This document shows, in pieces, positions 1-12,149 of a stretch of 64,000 bases of DNA; position 1 is the stretch's first letter, and the number at the start of each line of letters is the position of its first letter. This DNA comes from Misgurnus anguillicaudatus (lineage: Eukaryota > Chordata > Actinopteri > Cypriniformes > Cobitidae). The notes under the pieces were generated by a model that was given only the letters and a program-made list of their open reading frames with translations, was not told where the DNA came from and ran no database searches. The DNA lies in contig NW_027395284.1 in the NCBI RefSeq assembly GCF_027580225.2, positions 949,478-1,013,477 of the forward strand, read 5' to 3'. The translations under genes were made by a program, and so were the position numbers.

Positions 1-41
1 CAATACAGAGGACCAGATTTTACTGGCCCAGCTTCAACTCA

Positions 42-110
42 TCCTCTGTAGTCTAGTGGTTAAAACACTGATTCTCCCATATGGGAGACCCAGGTTCAAA
101 TCCCACAAGG
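42..110 (+). tRNA. tRNA-like module (type A unit), probable pseudo-tRNA
   Basis: An A-box-like TAGTCTAGTGG and a B-box GGTTCAAATCC lie at normal tRNA spacing, which is an internal pol III promoter layout. The 5' TCCTCTG and the GGGAGACC segment before the B-box resemble tRNA-Asp/Glu by eye. The T-stem and acceptor stem pair poorly, so this is a tRNA-derived element rather than a functional tRNA. In this type the anticodon-arm region is the inverted repeat TCTCCC-ATAT-GGGAGA. No clear T-run terminator follows. The isotype is not assignable. Confidence 0.6.
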
Positions 111-1663
111 TTTAAGGGAAATCTCCATTGACCAGTAGCCACTTCTTTAGCTCTGAAAGAGTTTGTGGGCATCTTATATCCTGCAAATTCTATTTTCCCT
201 TTCCAAAGCCAGTAGGCTGTTCATTTTATTACTGCTCCTAAGTCTCCTAAAGCAGTCTTCATAGTTGATTTAGGCTTAAGGTTTCTGCTGGACATTTGAG
301 ATCCAATTTAAGATAGAGTACTGGACATAACATTTAGTGTTTTCTAGCAAAATGTATTCATGTAAGTTTCAATTTAAGAAAGAGTCTTGGACATACAATT
401 AACAAAAAATACAGCAGATGCCAACAGTGTCTTTGGGTTTTGAAAGAAGCAAACAAATCTTCTTTAGATCTGATAGTTTTCATGTATTTGTGGGATTGAC
501 TCTGACTGTAACAGCCAGCCAACAATCTGAGCATAGACAGCAATACAGAGGACCAGATTTTACTGGCCCAGCTTCAACTCATCCTCTGTAGTCTAGTGGT
601 TAAAACACTGATTTTCCCATATGGGAGACCCAGGTTCAAATCCCACAAGGTTTAAGTGGAAATCTCCATTGACCAGTAGCCACTTCTTTAGCTCTGAAAG
701 AGTTTGTGGGCATCTTATAGCCTGCAAAATCTATTTTCCCTTCCCAAAGCCAGTAGGTTGTTCATTGTGTTACTGTTCCTAAGTCTCTTAAAGCAATCTT
801 CATAGTTGATGTGGGCAAAAGGTTTCTGCTGGACATTTGAGATCAAATTTAAGATAGAGTACTGGACATAACATTTAGTGTTTTCTAGCAAAATGTATTC
901 ATGTAAGTTTCAATTTAAGAAAGAGTCTTGGACATACAATTAGCAAAAAATACAGCAGATGCCAACAGTGTCTTTGGGTTTTGAAAGAAGCAAACAAATC
1001 TTCTTTAGATCTGATAGTTTTCATGTATTTGTGGGATTGACTCTGACTGTAACAGCCAGCCAACAATCTGAGCATAGACAGCAATACAGAGGACCAGATT
1101 TTACTGGCCCAGCTTCAACTCATCCTCTGTAGTCTAGTGGTTAAAACACTGATTTTCCCATATGGGAGACCCAGGTTCAAATCCCACAAGGTTTAAGTGA
1201 AAATCTCCATTGACCAGTAGCCACTTCTTTAGCTCTGAAAGAGTTTGTGGGCATCTTATATCCTGCAAATTCTATTTTCCCTTTCCAAAGCCAGTAGGCT
1301 GTTCATTTTATTACTGTTCCTAAGTCTCCTAAAGCAGTCTTCATAGTTGATGTGGGCTTAAGGTTTCTTCTGGACATTTGAGATCAAATTTAAGATAGAG
1401 TACTGGACAAAACATTTAGTGTTTTCAAGCAAAATGTATTCGTGTAAGTTTCAATTTAGGAAGAGTCCTGGACCATACAATTAGCAAAAAATACAGCAGA
1501 TGCCAACAGTGTCTTTGGGTTTTGAAAGAAGCAAACAAATCTTCTTTAGATCTGATGGTTTTCATGTATTTGTGGGTTTGACTCTGACTGTACCAGCCAG
1601 CCAACAGTCTGAGCATAGGCAGCAATACACAGGACCAGGTTTTGCTGGTCCAGCTTCAACTCA

Positions 1664-1732
1664 TCCTCTGTAGTCTAGTGGTTAGAGCACTGATGCACCC
1701 ATATGGGAGAACCAGGTTCAAATCCCACAAGG
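1664..1732 (+). tRNA. tRNA-like module (type D unit)
   Basis: This variant reads GTGGTTAGAGCAC in the D-arm region, closer to genuine tRNAs than the TTAAAAC of the other units. It keeps the B-box GGTTCAAATCC. A near-identical module is at 6419-6487. The stems are still imperfect, so this is a tRNA-derived module. It may be the less decayed form of the family. Confidence 0.5.
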
Positions 1733-3545
1733 TTTAAGTGGAAATCTCCATTGACCAGTAGCCACTTCTTTAGCTCTGATAGAGTTTGTGGGCATCTTAT
1801 AGCCTGCAAATTCTATTTTCCCTTCCCAAAGCCAGTAGGCTGTTCATTTTATTACTGTTCCTAAGTCTCCTAAAGCAGTCTTCATAGTTGATGTGGGCTT
1901 AAGGTTTCTGCTGGACATTTGAGATCAAATTTAAGATAGAGTACTGGACATAACATTTAGTGTTTTCAAGCAAACTGTATTCATGTAAGTTTCAATTTAA
2001 GAGTCCTGGACATACAATCAGCAAAAAAAAACAGCAGATGCCAACAGTGTCTTTGGGTTTTGAAAGAAGCAAACAAATCTTCTTTAGATCTGATGGTTTT
2101 CATGTATTTGTGGGTTTGACTCTGACTGTACCAGCCAGCCAACAATCTGAGCATAGGCAGCAATACAGAGGACCAGATTTTACTGGCCCAGCTTCAACTC
2201 ATCCTCTGTAGTCCAGTGGTTTAAACACTGATTTTCACATATGGGAGACCCAGGTTCAAATCCCACAAGGTTTAAGTGGAAATCTCCATTGACCAGTAGC
2301 CACTTCTTTAGCTCTGAAAGAGTTTGTGGGCATCTTATATCCTGTAAATTCTATTTTCCCTTCCCAAAGCCAGTAGGCTGTTCATTTTATTTATGTTCCT
2401 AAGTCTCCTAAAGCAGTCTTCATAGTTGATGTGGGCTTAAGGTTTCTGCTGGACATTTGAGATCAAATTTAAGATAGAGTACTGGACATAACATTTAGTG
2501 TTTTCAAGCAAAATGTATTCATGTAAATTTCAATTTAAGAGTCCTGGACATACAATTAGTAAAAAATACAGCATATGCCAACAGTGTCTTTGGGTTTTGA
2601 AAGAAGCAAACAAATCTTCTTTAGATCTGATAGTTTTCATGTATTTGTGGGATTGACTCTGACTGTACCAGCCAGCCAACAATCTGAGCATAGGCAGCAA
2701 TACAGAGGACCAGATTTTACTGGCCCAGCTTCAACTCATCCTCTGTAGTCTAGTGGTTAAAACACTGATTCTCCCATATGGGAGACCCAGGTTCAAATCC
2801 CACAAGGTTTAAGGGAAATCTCCATTGACCAGTAGCCACTTCTTTAGCTCTGAAAGAGTTTGTGGGCATCTTATATCCTGCAAATTCTATTTTCCCTTTC
2901 CAAAGCCAGTAGGCTGTTCATTTTATTACTGGTCCTAAGTCTCCTAAAGCAGTCTTCATAGTTGATTTAGGCTTAAGGTTTCTGCTGGACATTTGAGATC
3001 CAATTTAAGATAGAGTACTGGACATAACATTTAGTGTTTTCTAGCAAAATGTATTCATGTAAGTTTCAATTTAAGAAAGAGTCTTGGACATACAATTAGC
3101 AAAAAATACAGCAGATGCCAACAGTGTCTTTGGGTTTTGAAAGAAGCAAACAAATCTTCTTTAGATCTGATAGTTTTCATGTATTTGTGGGATTGACTCT
3201 GACTGTACCAGCCAGCCAACAATCTGAGCATAGACAGCAATACAGAGGACCAGATTTTACTGGCCCAGCTTCAACTCATCCTCTGTAGTCTAGTGGTTAA
3301 AACACTGATTTTCCCATATGGGAGACCCAGGTTCATATCCCACAAGGTTTAAGTGGAAATCACCATTGACCAGCAGCCACTTCTTTAGCTCTGAAAGAGT
3401 TTGTGGGCATCTTATAGCCTGCAAATTCTATTTTCCCTTCCCAAAGCCAGTAGGTTGTTCATTGTGTTACTGTTCCTAAGTCTCTTAAAGCAATCTTCAT
3501 AGTTGATGTGGGCAAAAGGTTTCTGCTGGACATTTGAGATCAAAT

Positions 3546-3990
3546 TTAAAGGGGACATATTATGAGTTTTTTTTAACATGTAAACTAAGTCTAAAATAGG
3601 TCTGAGCAAAAGTGTGCCGTTTTGGGTGTGTCATTTAAAATGCAAATGAGCGGATGAAGTGCAACCACTGATCACAATGATGGTGGTTTGTTGCAATTGA
3701 AACTCAATTGTGCTGTGAAATATTTTATCTCTCTCTTTCTCTCCATACTAAAAGGTTGTGCTGTGGTTGGATAGTGCAGATAAAGGGGGCGGTATTACCT
3801 TATTCTGACATCACAATAAGGGCCAAATTACAATGACCTATTTTTTCACATGCTTGCAGAAAATGGTTTACCAAAACTAAGTTATTGGGTTGATCTTTTT
3901 CACATTTTCTAGGTTGATAGAAGCACTGGGGACACAATTATAGCACTTAAACATGGAAAAAGTCAGATTTTCATAATATGTCCCCTTTAA
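3546..3990. mobile_element. TTAA-flanked MITE (AGGGGACATATTATGA family)
   Basis: A 445-bp element with terminal inverted repeats TTAAAGGGGACATATTATGA and its complement, flanked by TTAA. It interrupts one unit of the 540-bp array at the sequence CAAATTTAAGATAG, which is uninterrupted in the sibling units. Filled and empty sites differ by the element plus one TTAA. It has no coding capacity. Other members of the family are at 9881, 13169, 15033 and 36743. The TTAA target suggests piggyBac-type mobilisation, but the AGGGG terminus is not the usual CCC start, so the superfamily is uncertain. Confidence 0.85.
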
Positions 3991-6900
3991 GATAGAGTAC
4001 TGGACATAACATTTAGTGTTTTCTAGCAAAATGTATTCATGTAAGTTTCAATTTAAGAAAGAGTCTTGGACATACAATTAGCAAAAAATACAGCAGATGC
4101 CAACAGTGTCTTTGGGTTTTGAAAGAAGCAAACAAATCTTCTTTAGATCTGATAGTTTTCATGTATTTGTGGGATTGACTCTGACTGTAACAGCCAGCCA
4201 ACAATCTGAGCATAGACAGCAATACAGAGGACCAGATTTTACTGGCCCAGCTTCAACTCATCCTCTGTAGTCTAGTGGTTAAAACACTGATTTTCCCATA
4301 TGGGAGACCCAGGTTCAAATCCCACAAGGTTTAAGTGGAAATCTCCATTGACCAGTAGCCACTTCTTTAGCTCTGAAAGAGTTTGTGGGCATCTTATATC
4401 CTGCAAATTCTATTTTCCCTTTCCAAAGCCAGTAGGCTGTTCATTTTATTACTGTTCCTAAGTCTCCTAAAGCAGTCTTCATAGTTGATGTGGGCTTAAG
4501 GTTTCTGCTGGACATTTGAGATCAAATTTAAGATAGAGTACTGGACAAAACATTTAGTGTTTTCAAGCAAAATTTATTCGTGTAAGTTTCAATTTAGGAA
4601 GAGTCCTGGACATACAATTAGCAAAAAATACAGCAGATGCCAACAGTGTCTTTGGGTTTTGAAAGAAGCAAACAAATCTTCTTTAGATCTGATGGTTTTC
4701 ATGTATTTGTGGGTTTGACTCTGACTGTACCAGCCAGCCAACAGTCTGAGCATAGACAGCAATACAGAGGACCAGATTTTACTGGCCCAGCTTCAACTCA
4801 TCCTCTGTAGTTCAGTGGTTTAAACACTGATTTTCACATATGGGAGACCCAGGTTCAAATCCCACAAGGTTTAAGTGGAAATCTCCATTGACCAGTAGCC
4901 ACTTCTTTAGCTCTGAAAGAGTTTGTGGGCATCTTATATCCTGTAAATTCTATTTTCCCTTCCCAAAGCCAGTAGGCTGTTCATTTTATTTATGTTCCTA
5001 AGTCTCCTAAAGCAGTCTTCATAGTTGATGTGGGCTTAAGGTTTCTGCTGGACATTTGAGATCAAATTTAAGATAGAGTACTGGACATAACATTTAGTGT
5101 TTTCAAGCAAAATGTATTCATGTAAGTTTCAATTTAAGAGTCCTGGACATACAATTAGCAAAAAATACAGCAGATGCCAACAGTGTCTTTGGGTTTTGAA
5201 AGAAGCAAACAAATCTTCTTTAGTTCTGATAGTTTTCATGTATTTGTGGGATTGACTCTGACTGTACCAGCCAGCCAACAATCTGAGCATAGGCAGCAAT
5301 ACAGAGGACCAGATTTTACTGGCCCAGCTTCAACTCATCCTCTGTAGTCTAGTGGTTAAAACACTGATTCTCCCATATGGGAGACCCAGGTTCAAATCCC
5401 ACAAGGTTTAAGGGAAATCTCCATTGACCAGTAGCCACTTCTTTAGCTCTGAAAGAGTTTGTGGGCATCTTATATCCTGCAAATTCTATTTTCCCTTTCC
5501 AAAGCCAGTAGGCTGTTCATTTTATTACTGCTCCTAAGTCTCCTAAAGCAGTCTTCATAGTTGATTTAGGCTTAAGGTTTCTGCTGGACATTTGAGATCC
5601 AATTTAAGATAGAGTACTGGACATAACATTTAGTGTTTTCTAGCAAAATGTATTCATGTAAGTTTCAATTTAAGAAAGAGTCTTGGACATACAATTAGCA
5701 AAAAATACAGCAGATGCCAACAGTGTCTTTGGGTTTTGAAAGAAGCAAACAAATCTTCTTTAGATCTGATAGTTTTCATGTATTTGTGGGATTGACTCTG
5801 ACTGTAACAGCCAGCCAACAATCTGAGCATAGACAGCAATACAGAGGACCAGATTTTACTGGCCCAGCTTCAACTCATCCTCTGTAGTCTAGTGGTTAAA
5901 ACACTGATTTTCCCATATGGGAGACCCAGGTTCAAATCCCACAAGGTTTAAGTGGAAATCTCCATTGACCAGTAGCCACTTCTTTAGCTCTGAAAGAGTT
6001 TGTGGGCATCTTATATCCTGCAAATTCTATTTTCCCTTTCCAAAGCCAGTAGGCTGTTCATTTTATTACTGTTCCTAAGTCTCCTAAAGCAGTCTTCATA
6101 GTTGATGTGGGCTTAAGGTTTCTTCTGGACATTTGAGATCAAATTTAAGATAGAGTACTGGACAAAACATTTAGTGTTTTCAAGCAAAATGTATTCGTGT
6201 AAGTTTCAATTTAGGAAGAGTCCTGGACCATACAATTAGCAAAAAATACAGCAGATGCCAACAGTGTCTTTGGGTTTTGAAAGAAGCAAACAAATCTTCT
6301 TTAGATCTGATGGTTTTCATGTATTTGTGGGTTTGACTCTGACTGTACCAGCCAGCCAACAGTCTGGGCATAGGCAGCAATACACAGGACCAGGTTTTGC
6401 TGGTCCAGCTTCAACTCATCCTCTGTAGTCTAGTGGTTAGAGCACTGATGCACCCATATGGGAGAACCAGGTTCAAATCCCACAAGGTTTAAGTGGAAAT
6501 CTCCATTGACCAGTAGCCACTTCTTTAGCTCTGATAGAGTTTGTGGGCATCTTATAGCCTGCAAATTCTATTTTCCCTTCCCAAAGCCAGTAGGCTGTTC
6601 ATTTTATTACTGTTCCTAAGTCTCCTAAAGCAGTCTTCATAGTTGATGTGGGCTTAAGGTTTCTGCTGGACATTTGAGATCAAATTTAAGATAGAGTACT
6701 GGACATAACATTTAGTGTTTTCAAGCAAACTGTATTCATGTAAGTTTCAATTTAAGAGTCCTGGACATACAATCAGCAAAAAAAACAGCAGATGCCAACA
6801 GTGTCTTTGGGTTTTGAAAGAAGCAAACAAATCTTCTTTAGATCTGATGGTTTTCATGTATTTGTGGGTTTGACTCTGACTGTACCAGCCAGCCAACAAT

Positions 6901-7361
6901 CTGAGCATAGGCAGCAATACAGAGGACCAGATTTTACTGGCCCAGCTTCAACTCATCCTCTGTAGTCCAGTGGTTTAAACACTGATTTTCACATATGGGA
7001 GACCCAGGTTCAAATCCCACAAGGTTTAAGTGGAAATCTCCATTGACCAGTAGCCACTTCTTTAGCTCTGAAAGAGTTTGTGGGCATCTTATATCCTGTA
7101 AATTCTATTTTCCCTTCCCAAAGCCAGTAGGCTGTTCATTTTATTTATGTTCCTAAGTCTCCTAAAGCAGTCTTCATAGTTGATGTGGGCTTAAGGTTTC
7201 TGCTGGACATTTGAGATCAAATTTAAGATAGAGTACTGGACATAACATTTAGTGTTTTCAAGCAAAATGTATTCATGTAAATTTCAATTTAAGAGTCCTG
7301 GACATACAATTAGCAAAAAATACAGCAGATGCCAACAGTGTCTTTGGGTTTTGAAAGAAGC

Positions 7362-7861
7362 NNNNNNNNNNNNNNNNNNNNNNNNNNNNNNNNNNNNNNN
7401 NNNNNNNNNNNNNNNNNNNNNNNNNNNNNNNNNNNNNNNNNNNNNNNNNNNNNNNNNNNNNNNNNNNNNNNNNNNNNNNNNNNNNNNNNNNNNNNNNNNN
7501 NNNNNNNNNNNNNNNNNNNNNNNNNNNNNNNNNNNNNNNNNNNNNNNNNNNNNNNNNNNNNNNNNNNNNNNNNNNNNNNNNNNNNNNNNNNNNNNNNNNN
7601 NNNNNNNNNNNNNNNNNNNNNNNNNNNNNNNNNNNNNNNNNNNNNNNNNNNNNNNNNNNNNNNNNNNNNNNNNNNNNNNNNNNNNNNNNNNNNNNNNNNN
7701 NNNNNNNNNNNNNNNNNNNNNNNNNNNNNNNNNNNNNNNNNNNNNNNNNNNNNNNNNNNNNNNNNNNNNNNNNNNNNNNNNNNNNNNNNNNNNNNNNNNN
7801 NNNNNNNNNNNNNNNNNNNNNNNNNNNNNNNNNNNNNNNNNNNNNNNNNNNNNNNNNNNNN
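7362..7861. other. Assembly gap, 500 N
   Basis: Exactly 500 unknown bases, a typical placeholder length. It begins inside a unit of the 540-bp array, and unrelated sequence follows. The array was probably too repetitive to assemble. Open frames that cross it are artefacts. Confidence 0.98.
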
Positions 7862-8442
7862 ACTTATATTCCTACTGTTCAGTAATGCAGAAAAGCGCAA
7901 CACAACCATGCTAAAGCTATTAAACGTTCAGATGCAAAAATGAACTAAATGTAAAATTAGATAAATTAGTTAATGATATTGCGTAAATGCGCTCGGTCTC
8001 TTCAAAGGTCTTCGCAAGTTATTTTGTTATAAGACAGTTATCATATATCACGTCTCTTCTACTGTAAGTACACGGAAAAAAATAAGACAAATGATGTGCG
8101 TTTGAGTCGAAATTTTATGAAGAATATGTTATGTAACTGGCAAAGAAAACTTCGCCAACGAAAGGTTTGCCAAAAAAGCCTGCATTTGTATGGCATCAAA
8201 AAGTATCTCCTAAACACAGAAAATCCGTGTCATGTTACTTCAATATCATAGAGTATACGCTCAGCATGAAGTCAAGCACACAAATTGTCGTCAGTATGGC
8301 CTACATGAAACACGACTGCCATCTACAGGTTTTTGTATTTCCTGCATCCCCCACCGAACCCCCCTTCTGCGGGATCTCGCAGAATTTCGGAAGTCCTCGC
8401 GGCATTCTGCTCTCGGTAACGCGCATTTTTAAGGGCCACATC
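7862..8442. other. Intergenic, no gene recognised
   Basis: Single-copy-looking sequence with a somewhat GC-richer part near 8340-8430. Short open frames on both strands (for example 8167-8502) overlap one another and match nothing I recognise. Confidence 0.5.
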
Positions 8443-8560
8443 TGTATGCAGCTAATATGCACATATATGCTGCACATATACAGCATATATGCCCATATAT
8501 GATAATATATATGCTGCATATATGCAAAATTGAGGTGCATATATGTGCATATACAGGCCA
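8443..8560. repeat. Palindromic TATATGCA-type low-complexity tract
   Basis: Dense, imperfect repetition of CATATATGC/GCATATATG words, each self-complementary, so the tract can fold extensively. A similar tract is at 9341-9495. Together they bracket about 0.8 kb. Confidence 0.75.
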
Positions 8561-8810
8561 TATAGGTCTCCTGTATTGCTTCTTTATATCCACATATGAG
8601 CCCTATAAGTTATGTCTCCTATAAAGCAGGATCTGGTGATTTTAGCTCATATCTCACTTTGGCAAATGTCATACATGCCCAGCTCATATTTTCTATTATC
8701 AAGGCAATAACTAAGAACTAACAAAAAAAAAATACTTAAAAAAAGAACTTATGTATGTGCAAACACATGAAATTTGTGTCACATGTAATTGGCATTTTAT
8801 GGAATTTAAC

Positions 8811-9010
8811 TACACTCTATGAAAGGATGTGTTAATCCTATTTAACACAATATGTGTCATTCCATCTTGATTTTGAGTTTTAATAAAGAAAAGGGACAAG
8901 ATGTGTTAAAACAACACAAAGTGTGTTGTCACAAAAATAACACAAGGTTGTGTTAAGTTAAGGACAACACATTAGATGTGTTATTTTAACACATTCGTTT
9001 TAAGAGTGTA
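8811..9010. mobile_element. Small MITE with TACACTCT ends
   Basis: A 200-bp segment begins TACACTCT and ends AGAGTGTA. Inside, TGTGTTA/TAACACA words recur on both strands. It looks like a short non-autonomous DNA transposon. No target duplication could be fixed. Confidence 0.55.
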
Positions 9011-9130
9011 TGGCAATTACAGAAAAGTATGATGTCTGCACGTGTAAAACATTTACAAGGTCTGTCTAGGACATGTATAACAAAATGGTTTACAATTTAA
9101 CAGCTACTGTTTCAAGTTCTTTAACAGCGA

Positions 9131-9262
9131 CAGTGGCGCAGATGGTAGAGGGAGTTGTCTAATGATTGGAAGGTTGGGTGTTTGAATCCCAGCAGTGGTG
9201 GTTGGGATTGCATTTTTTTTGTGACCGGAAGGTTGGATGTTTGAATCCTGGCTCCTGCAGGT
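9131..9262 (+). repeat. tRNA-derived SINE-like head with duplicated B-box
   Basis: TGGCGCAGATGG fits the pol III A-box, and GTTTGAATCC about 45 bases later fits a B-box. A second GTTTGAATCC preceded by GGAAGGTTGG occurs about 65 bases on, so part of the head is duplicated. No LINE-like tail is evident. It is probably a degenerate SINE fragment. Confidence 0.5.
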
Positions 9263-9340
9263 GCAGACTTTCATTGGTTGGACCTTTATTTATGTTTAAT
9301 TTATTAGCAGCTACAGATTGTAATAATTTTACCAATATAT

Positions 9341-9495
9341 AGGTTAACATATATGTGCATATATGTAGATATATGTGCATATATGTACATATATGTACAT
9401 ATAATATAGGAAAACGGCCAATTTTATATATGTCACATATATGTAAAACCTATATCAAAACCTATATTGAAACATATATGTTTATATATGTTTTT
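9341..9495. repeat. Palindromic ATATGTGCATAT low-complexity tract
   Basis: Repeated CATATATGT/ACATATATG words, able to form hairpins, similar to the tract at 8443-8560. Confidence 0.7.
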
Positions 9496-9549
9496 TCCAT
9501 GTGGGCAACTTTATCCTTGCGCGAAAACAGCCGAAAAAAAATGTGAGGG

Positions 9550-10345
9550 AAACCACAAATCTAACCCCAAACCTTAGCGACAATGGTTTGAAAAAATGAA
9601 AAACGATAATCTATACGTGAAACTGGCACAAAATGAAAGTCGTGCCACAGACACATGAAAATATGTCACTTAAAATCTCAAAAAATTTCAAGCTGAATTT
9701 AAAAACAGTCACATTCCTATCTTACCATATCTGCGCTACTCACCTGACCAATGGTGAGCTCGAACTGCCAGAAGCTGGCGGAAGGCTCGATATCTAGCAC
9801 CAGTGCTGTGATTGGCTGAAACGCTTGGGGCACGTGGAGTGCCTTCCAGGCAGCACTGCCTTGAAGGCTTCATTGAGGGCTTAAAGGGGACATATTATGA
9901 GATTTTTTTTAAGATGTAAACTAAGTCTAAAATAGGTCTGAGCAAAAGTGTGCCGTTTTGGGTGTGTCATTTAAAATGCAAATGAGCAGATGAAGTGCAA
10001 CCACTGATCACAATGATGGTGGTTTGTTGCAATTGAAACTCAATTGTGCTGTGAATTATTTTCTCTCTCTCTTTCTCTCCATACTAAATGGTTGTGCTGT
10101 GGTTAAGTACTAAACTAAGTACTAAACTAAGTTATTGGGTTGATCTTTTTAACATTTTCTAGGTTGATAGAAGCACTGGGGACACAATTATAGCACTTAA
10201 ACATGGAAAAAGTCAGATTTTCATAATATGTCCCCTTTAAAACACCAACGAGCCAGGAGCTCACTTCCTGTGTAAAAACTGTACTAATTAGCAAATCCAG
10301 GTGATTGGAACAAAATACTGGAGAGGACTTTTACTCATGGCACAT
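9550..10345. repeat. Dispersed repeat R, copy 1 (with MITE insertion)
   Basis: This sequence recurs at about 33590-34995 and 35020-35470. It includes the shared stretch around TATCTGCGCTACTCACCTGA and GCCAGAAGCTGGCGGAAGGC. In this copy only the second of the two TTAA sites is occupied by a MITE (9881-10240). The family was not recognised and it has no coding potential. Confidence 0.75.
9881..10240. mobile_element. TTAA-flanked MITE, internally deleted
   Basis: Same termini as the element at 3546 but 360 bp long, because part of the interior (around CTAAATGGTTGTGCTGTGG) is deleted. It is inserted in repeat R at a TTAA that is empty in the R copy at 35358-35361. Confidence 0.85.
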
Positions 10346-10754
10346 GGATTGTCCGCCTCTGTGTTTCACAACAGTTTTTTTTGTAGAAAATGGTTCTTTA
10401 GACTGAAAGATAAGAACCTCTGACTGAACAGTTCTTTAGGGAACCAAAAATAGTTTCAGATATCTCAGAAGCAGCTTCAGAAAATCCCTTACAAAAACGA
10501 ACCATGGTTACTACACCTTTACTATAATTAAACCATTGTTAATTTTCATGAGGGCTGTGAAGTTAACAAAAAGGGGAGCCTGGCATGGCTGGGCATGTTA
10601 AAGTAAATATAAATATCCTTGTGTTTTTATCTATTTTAATATTGATCAACATTTAACCTTGTAGACAAGTTTCATAATGCCGGGAGAAGTTAAAATCTGC
10701 CAATTTTGTTGTGGCTTAAGCGTTAGTGTTTTTAATTTGTTGTTTGTGTCCTAC
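10241..10754. other. Intergenic, no gene recognised
   Basis: The first ~100 bases are the remainder of repeat R. The rest is AT-rich and I recognise neither a gene nor a clear repeat in it. Confidence 0.4.
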
Positions 10755-12149
10755 ACAGGAAAATCCCCAGTGTTAAATTAACTCTACCACTATTTGGCAG
10801 AGGTGGGACCTTCAAGTCAAAATCAAGTCTCTCAAGTCATAAATCCCAAGTCATCAAAGAGTTAAATTTCATGAGATAATTGATTAATTATATGGTGATT
10901 GCGCATTAATGATGAACACCTCTTATTAACAATCAAGATCACTGAAGAAAAGAGAAACACAAGAACTACAACTAACTTCAGCCACAGCAGTAGAAGGAAT
11001 TAACAGAAAAAAACAACAACAACAAAATGCCACCATAAGAATGGTGAAGGTTTGCTTTAGTTGGTCTCTTGACCCTTTTACTAATTTAAAGTAATTTGTT
11101 TTTAAGCAACTGCAGTATTATTTTACAGCAAACATTTGTGCATTGCTGAAGCAAACTGCACAAAGTCACCATGATTGTGATCATTGTTTGTTCTAGTAGG
11201 ACTGTTGACCCTTGAGTTTTTAATTGCTAAGTTTTTTCCTGGTTGCATTACTTTGTGTGTATAAAACACATTTGTTATAGTAATGTAAAATTAGTTCAAT
11301 TTTGTGGTGGTTAGTACATAATAAAAAAAACATTGTCTAGTTTATTGATTTACTCATCAAAATGTATTTTCTTTCAATAATGTGTATGAGATACAGTGCT
11401 TTTGCAACAGTTTGTCATCAAGGATTTTTAGAAACCATGGGCAAAAACTAACCGCTGTATATTTGAGACATACAAACATCAAGAATCAGAGTATGAATCT
11501 CAACCATGGTGACAATTAAATGAAAAACTGCAATGCATGCTGGGTATTAATGAATTACACACCTCATTCAGGACTCCCAGCATGCACTGCAGCATGGATA
11601 AATAATGAACTTTTTACAGTTTTCTTTGTCACCATTGTTGAGATTTGTACTCTGATTCTTTATGTTTGTGTGTCCTAAATACACAGCGGTTAAGTTTTGC
11701 CCATGGTTTCTAAAAATCCTTTATGACAAACTGCTGCGAAAACACCATCTCATACACATTATTGAAAGAAAATACATTTTTATGAGTAAATCAATAAATT
11801 AGACAATGTTTTTTTATTATGTACCAACCACCACAAAATTGAACTAATTTTACATTACTATAACAAATGCGTTTTATACACACAAAGTAATGCAATCAGT
11901 GAAAAAGCAAGAACTCAAGGGTGAACAGTCCTACTAGAACAAACAATGATCACAATCATGATGATGTCACAGGTCGGGGTGGACCCAGATGTTAATAAGG
12001 GCACGCCCCTTTTTCCACCTTGGAGGTTCCCAAAGCCACCCCAATGACCAGACACACAAGGTAAGAGAAATATTAAAACACACTTTATTTAATTTATTTA
12101 AAAAAATAAATAGGGAAGGGGAAAAGGGGGACTTAAAATAACGGTCTCT

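Larger units (their letters stand above)
1..7361 (+). repeat. Tandem array of ~540-bp tRNA-bearing units
   Basis: Thirteen copies of a 537-541 bp unit follow each other head to tail; I take the unit start as CAATACAGAG. Each copy carries a tRNA-like module starting at 42, 582, 1123, 1664, 2202, 2739, 3279, 4261, 4801, 5338, 5878, 6419 and 6956, each about 69 bp long. The rest of the unit has no coding potential. A 61-66 codon open frame recurs on the minus strand only because the units are near-identical. Diagnostic variants define unit types A-E in the order ABCDE, ABCE, ACDE, so there is a higher-order repeat. The unit starting near 3238 is enlarged by a MITE. The array starts before the window and ends in an assembly gap, so its true copy number is unknown. 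Confidence 0.93.

Noticed and set aside
358..6380. A conserved 61-66 residue minus-strand frame (MLSMLRLLAG...) repeated along the array
   Set aside because: It exists only because the 540-bp units are near-identical; it varies by frameshift between units, has no known domain and runs opposite to the tRNA-like modules.
42..7024. Functional tRNA gene cluster
   Set aside because: The A- and B-boxes are good, but T-stem and acceptor pairing fail and no anticodon can be assigned with confidence.
1..7361. CRISPR-like or integron-like array
   Set aside because: Repeats are about 540 bp with no short repeat-spacer pattern, and the genome is eukaryotic.
7252..7943. Long open frames across the first gap
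   Set aside because: Made of unknown bases; no real sequence supports them. The same applies to the frames at 47454-48258.
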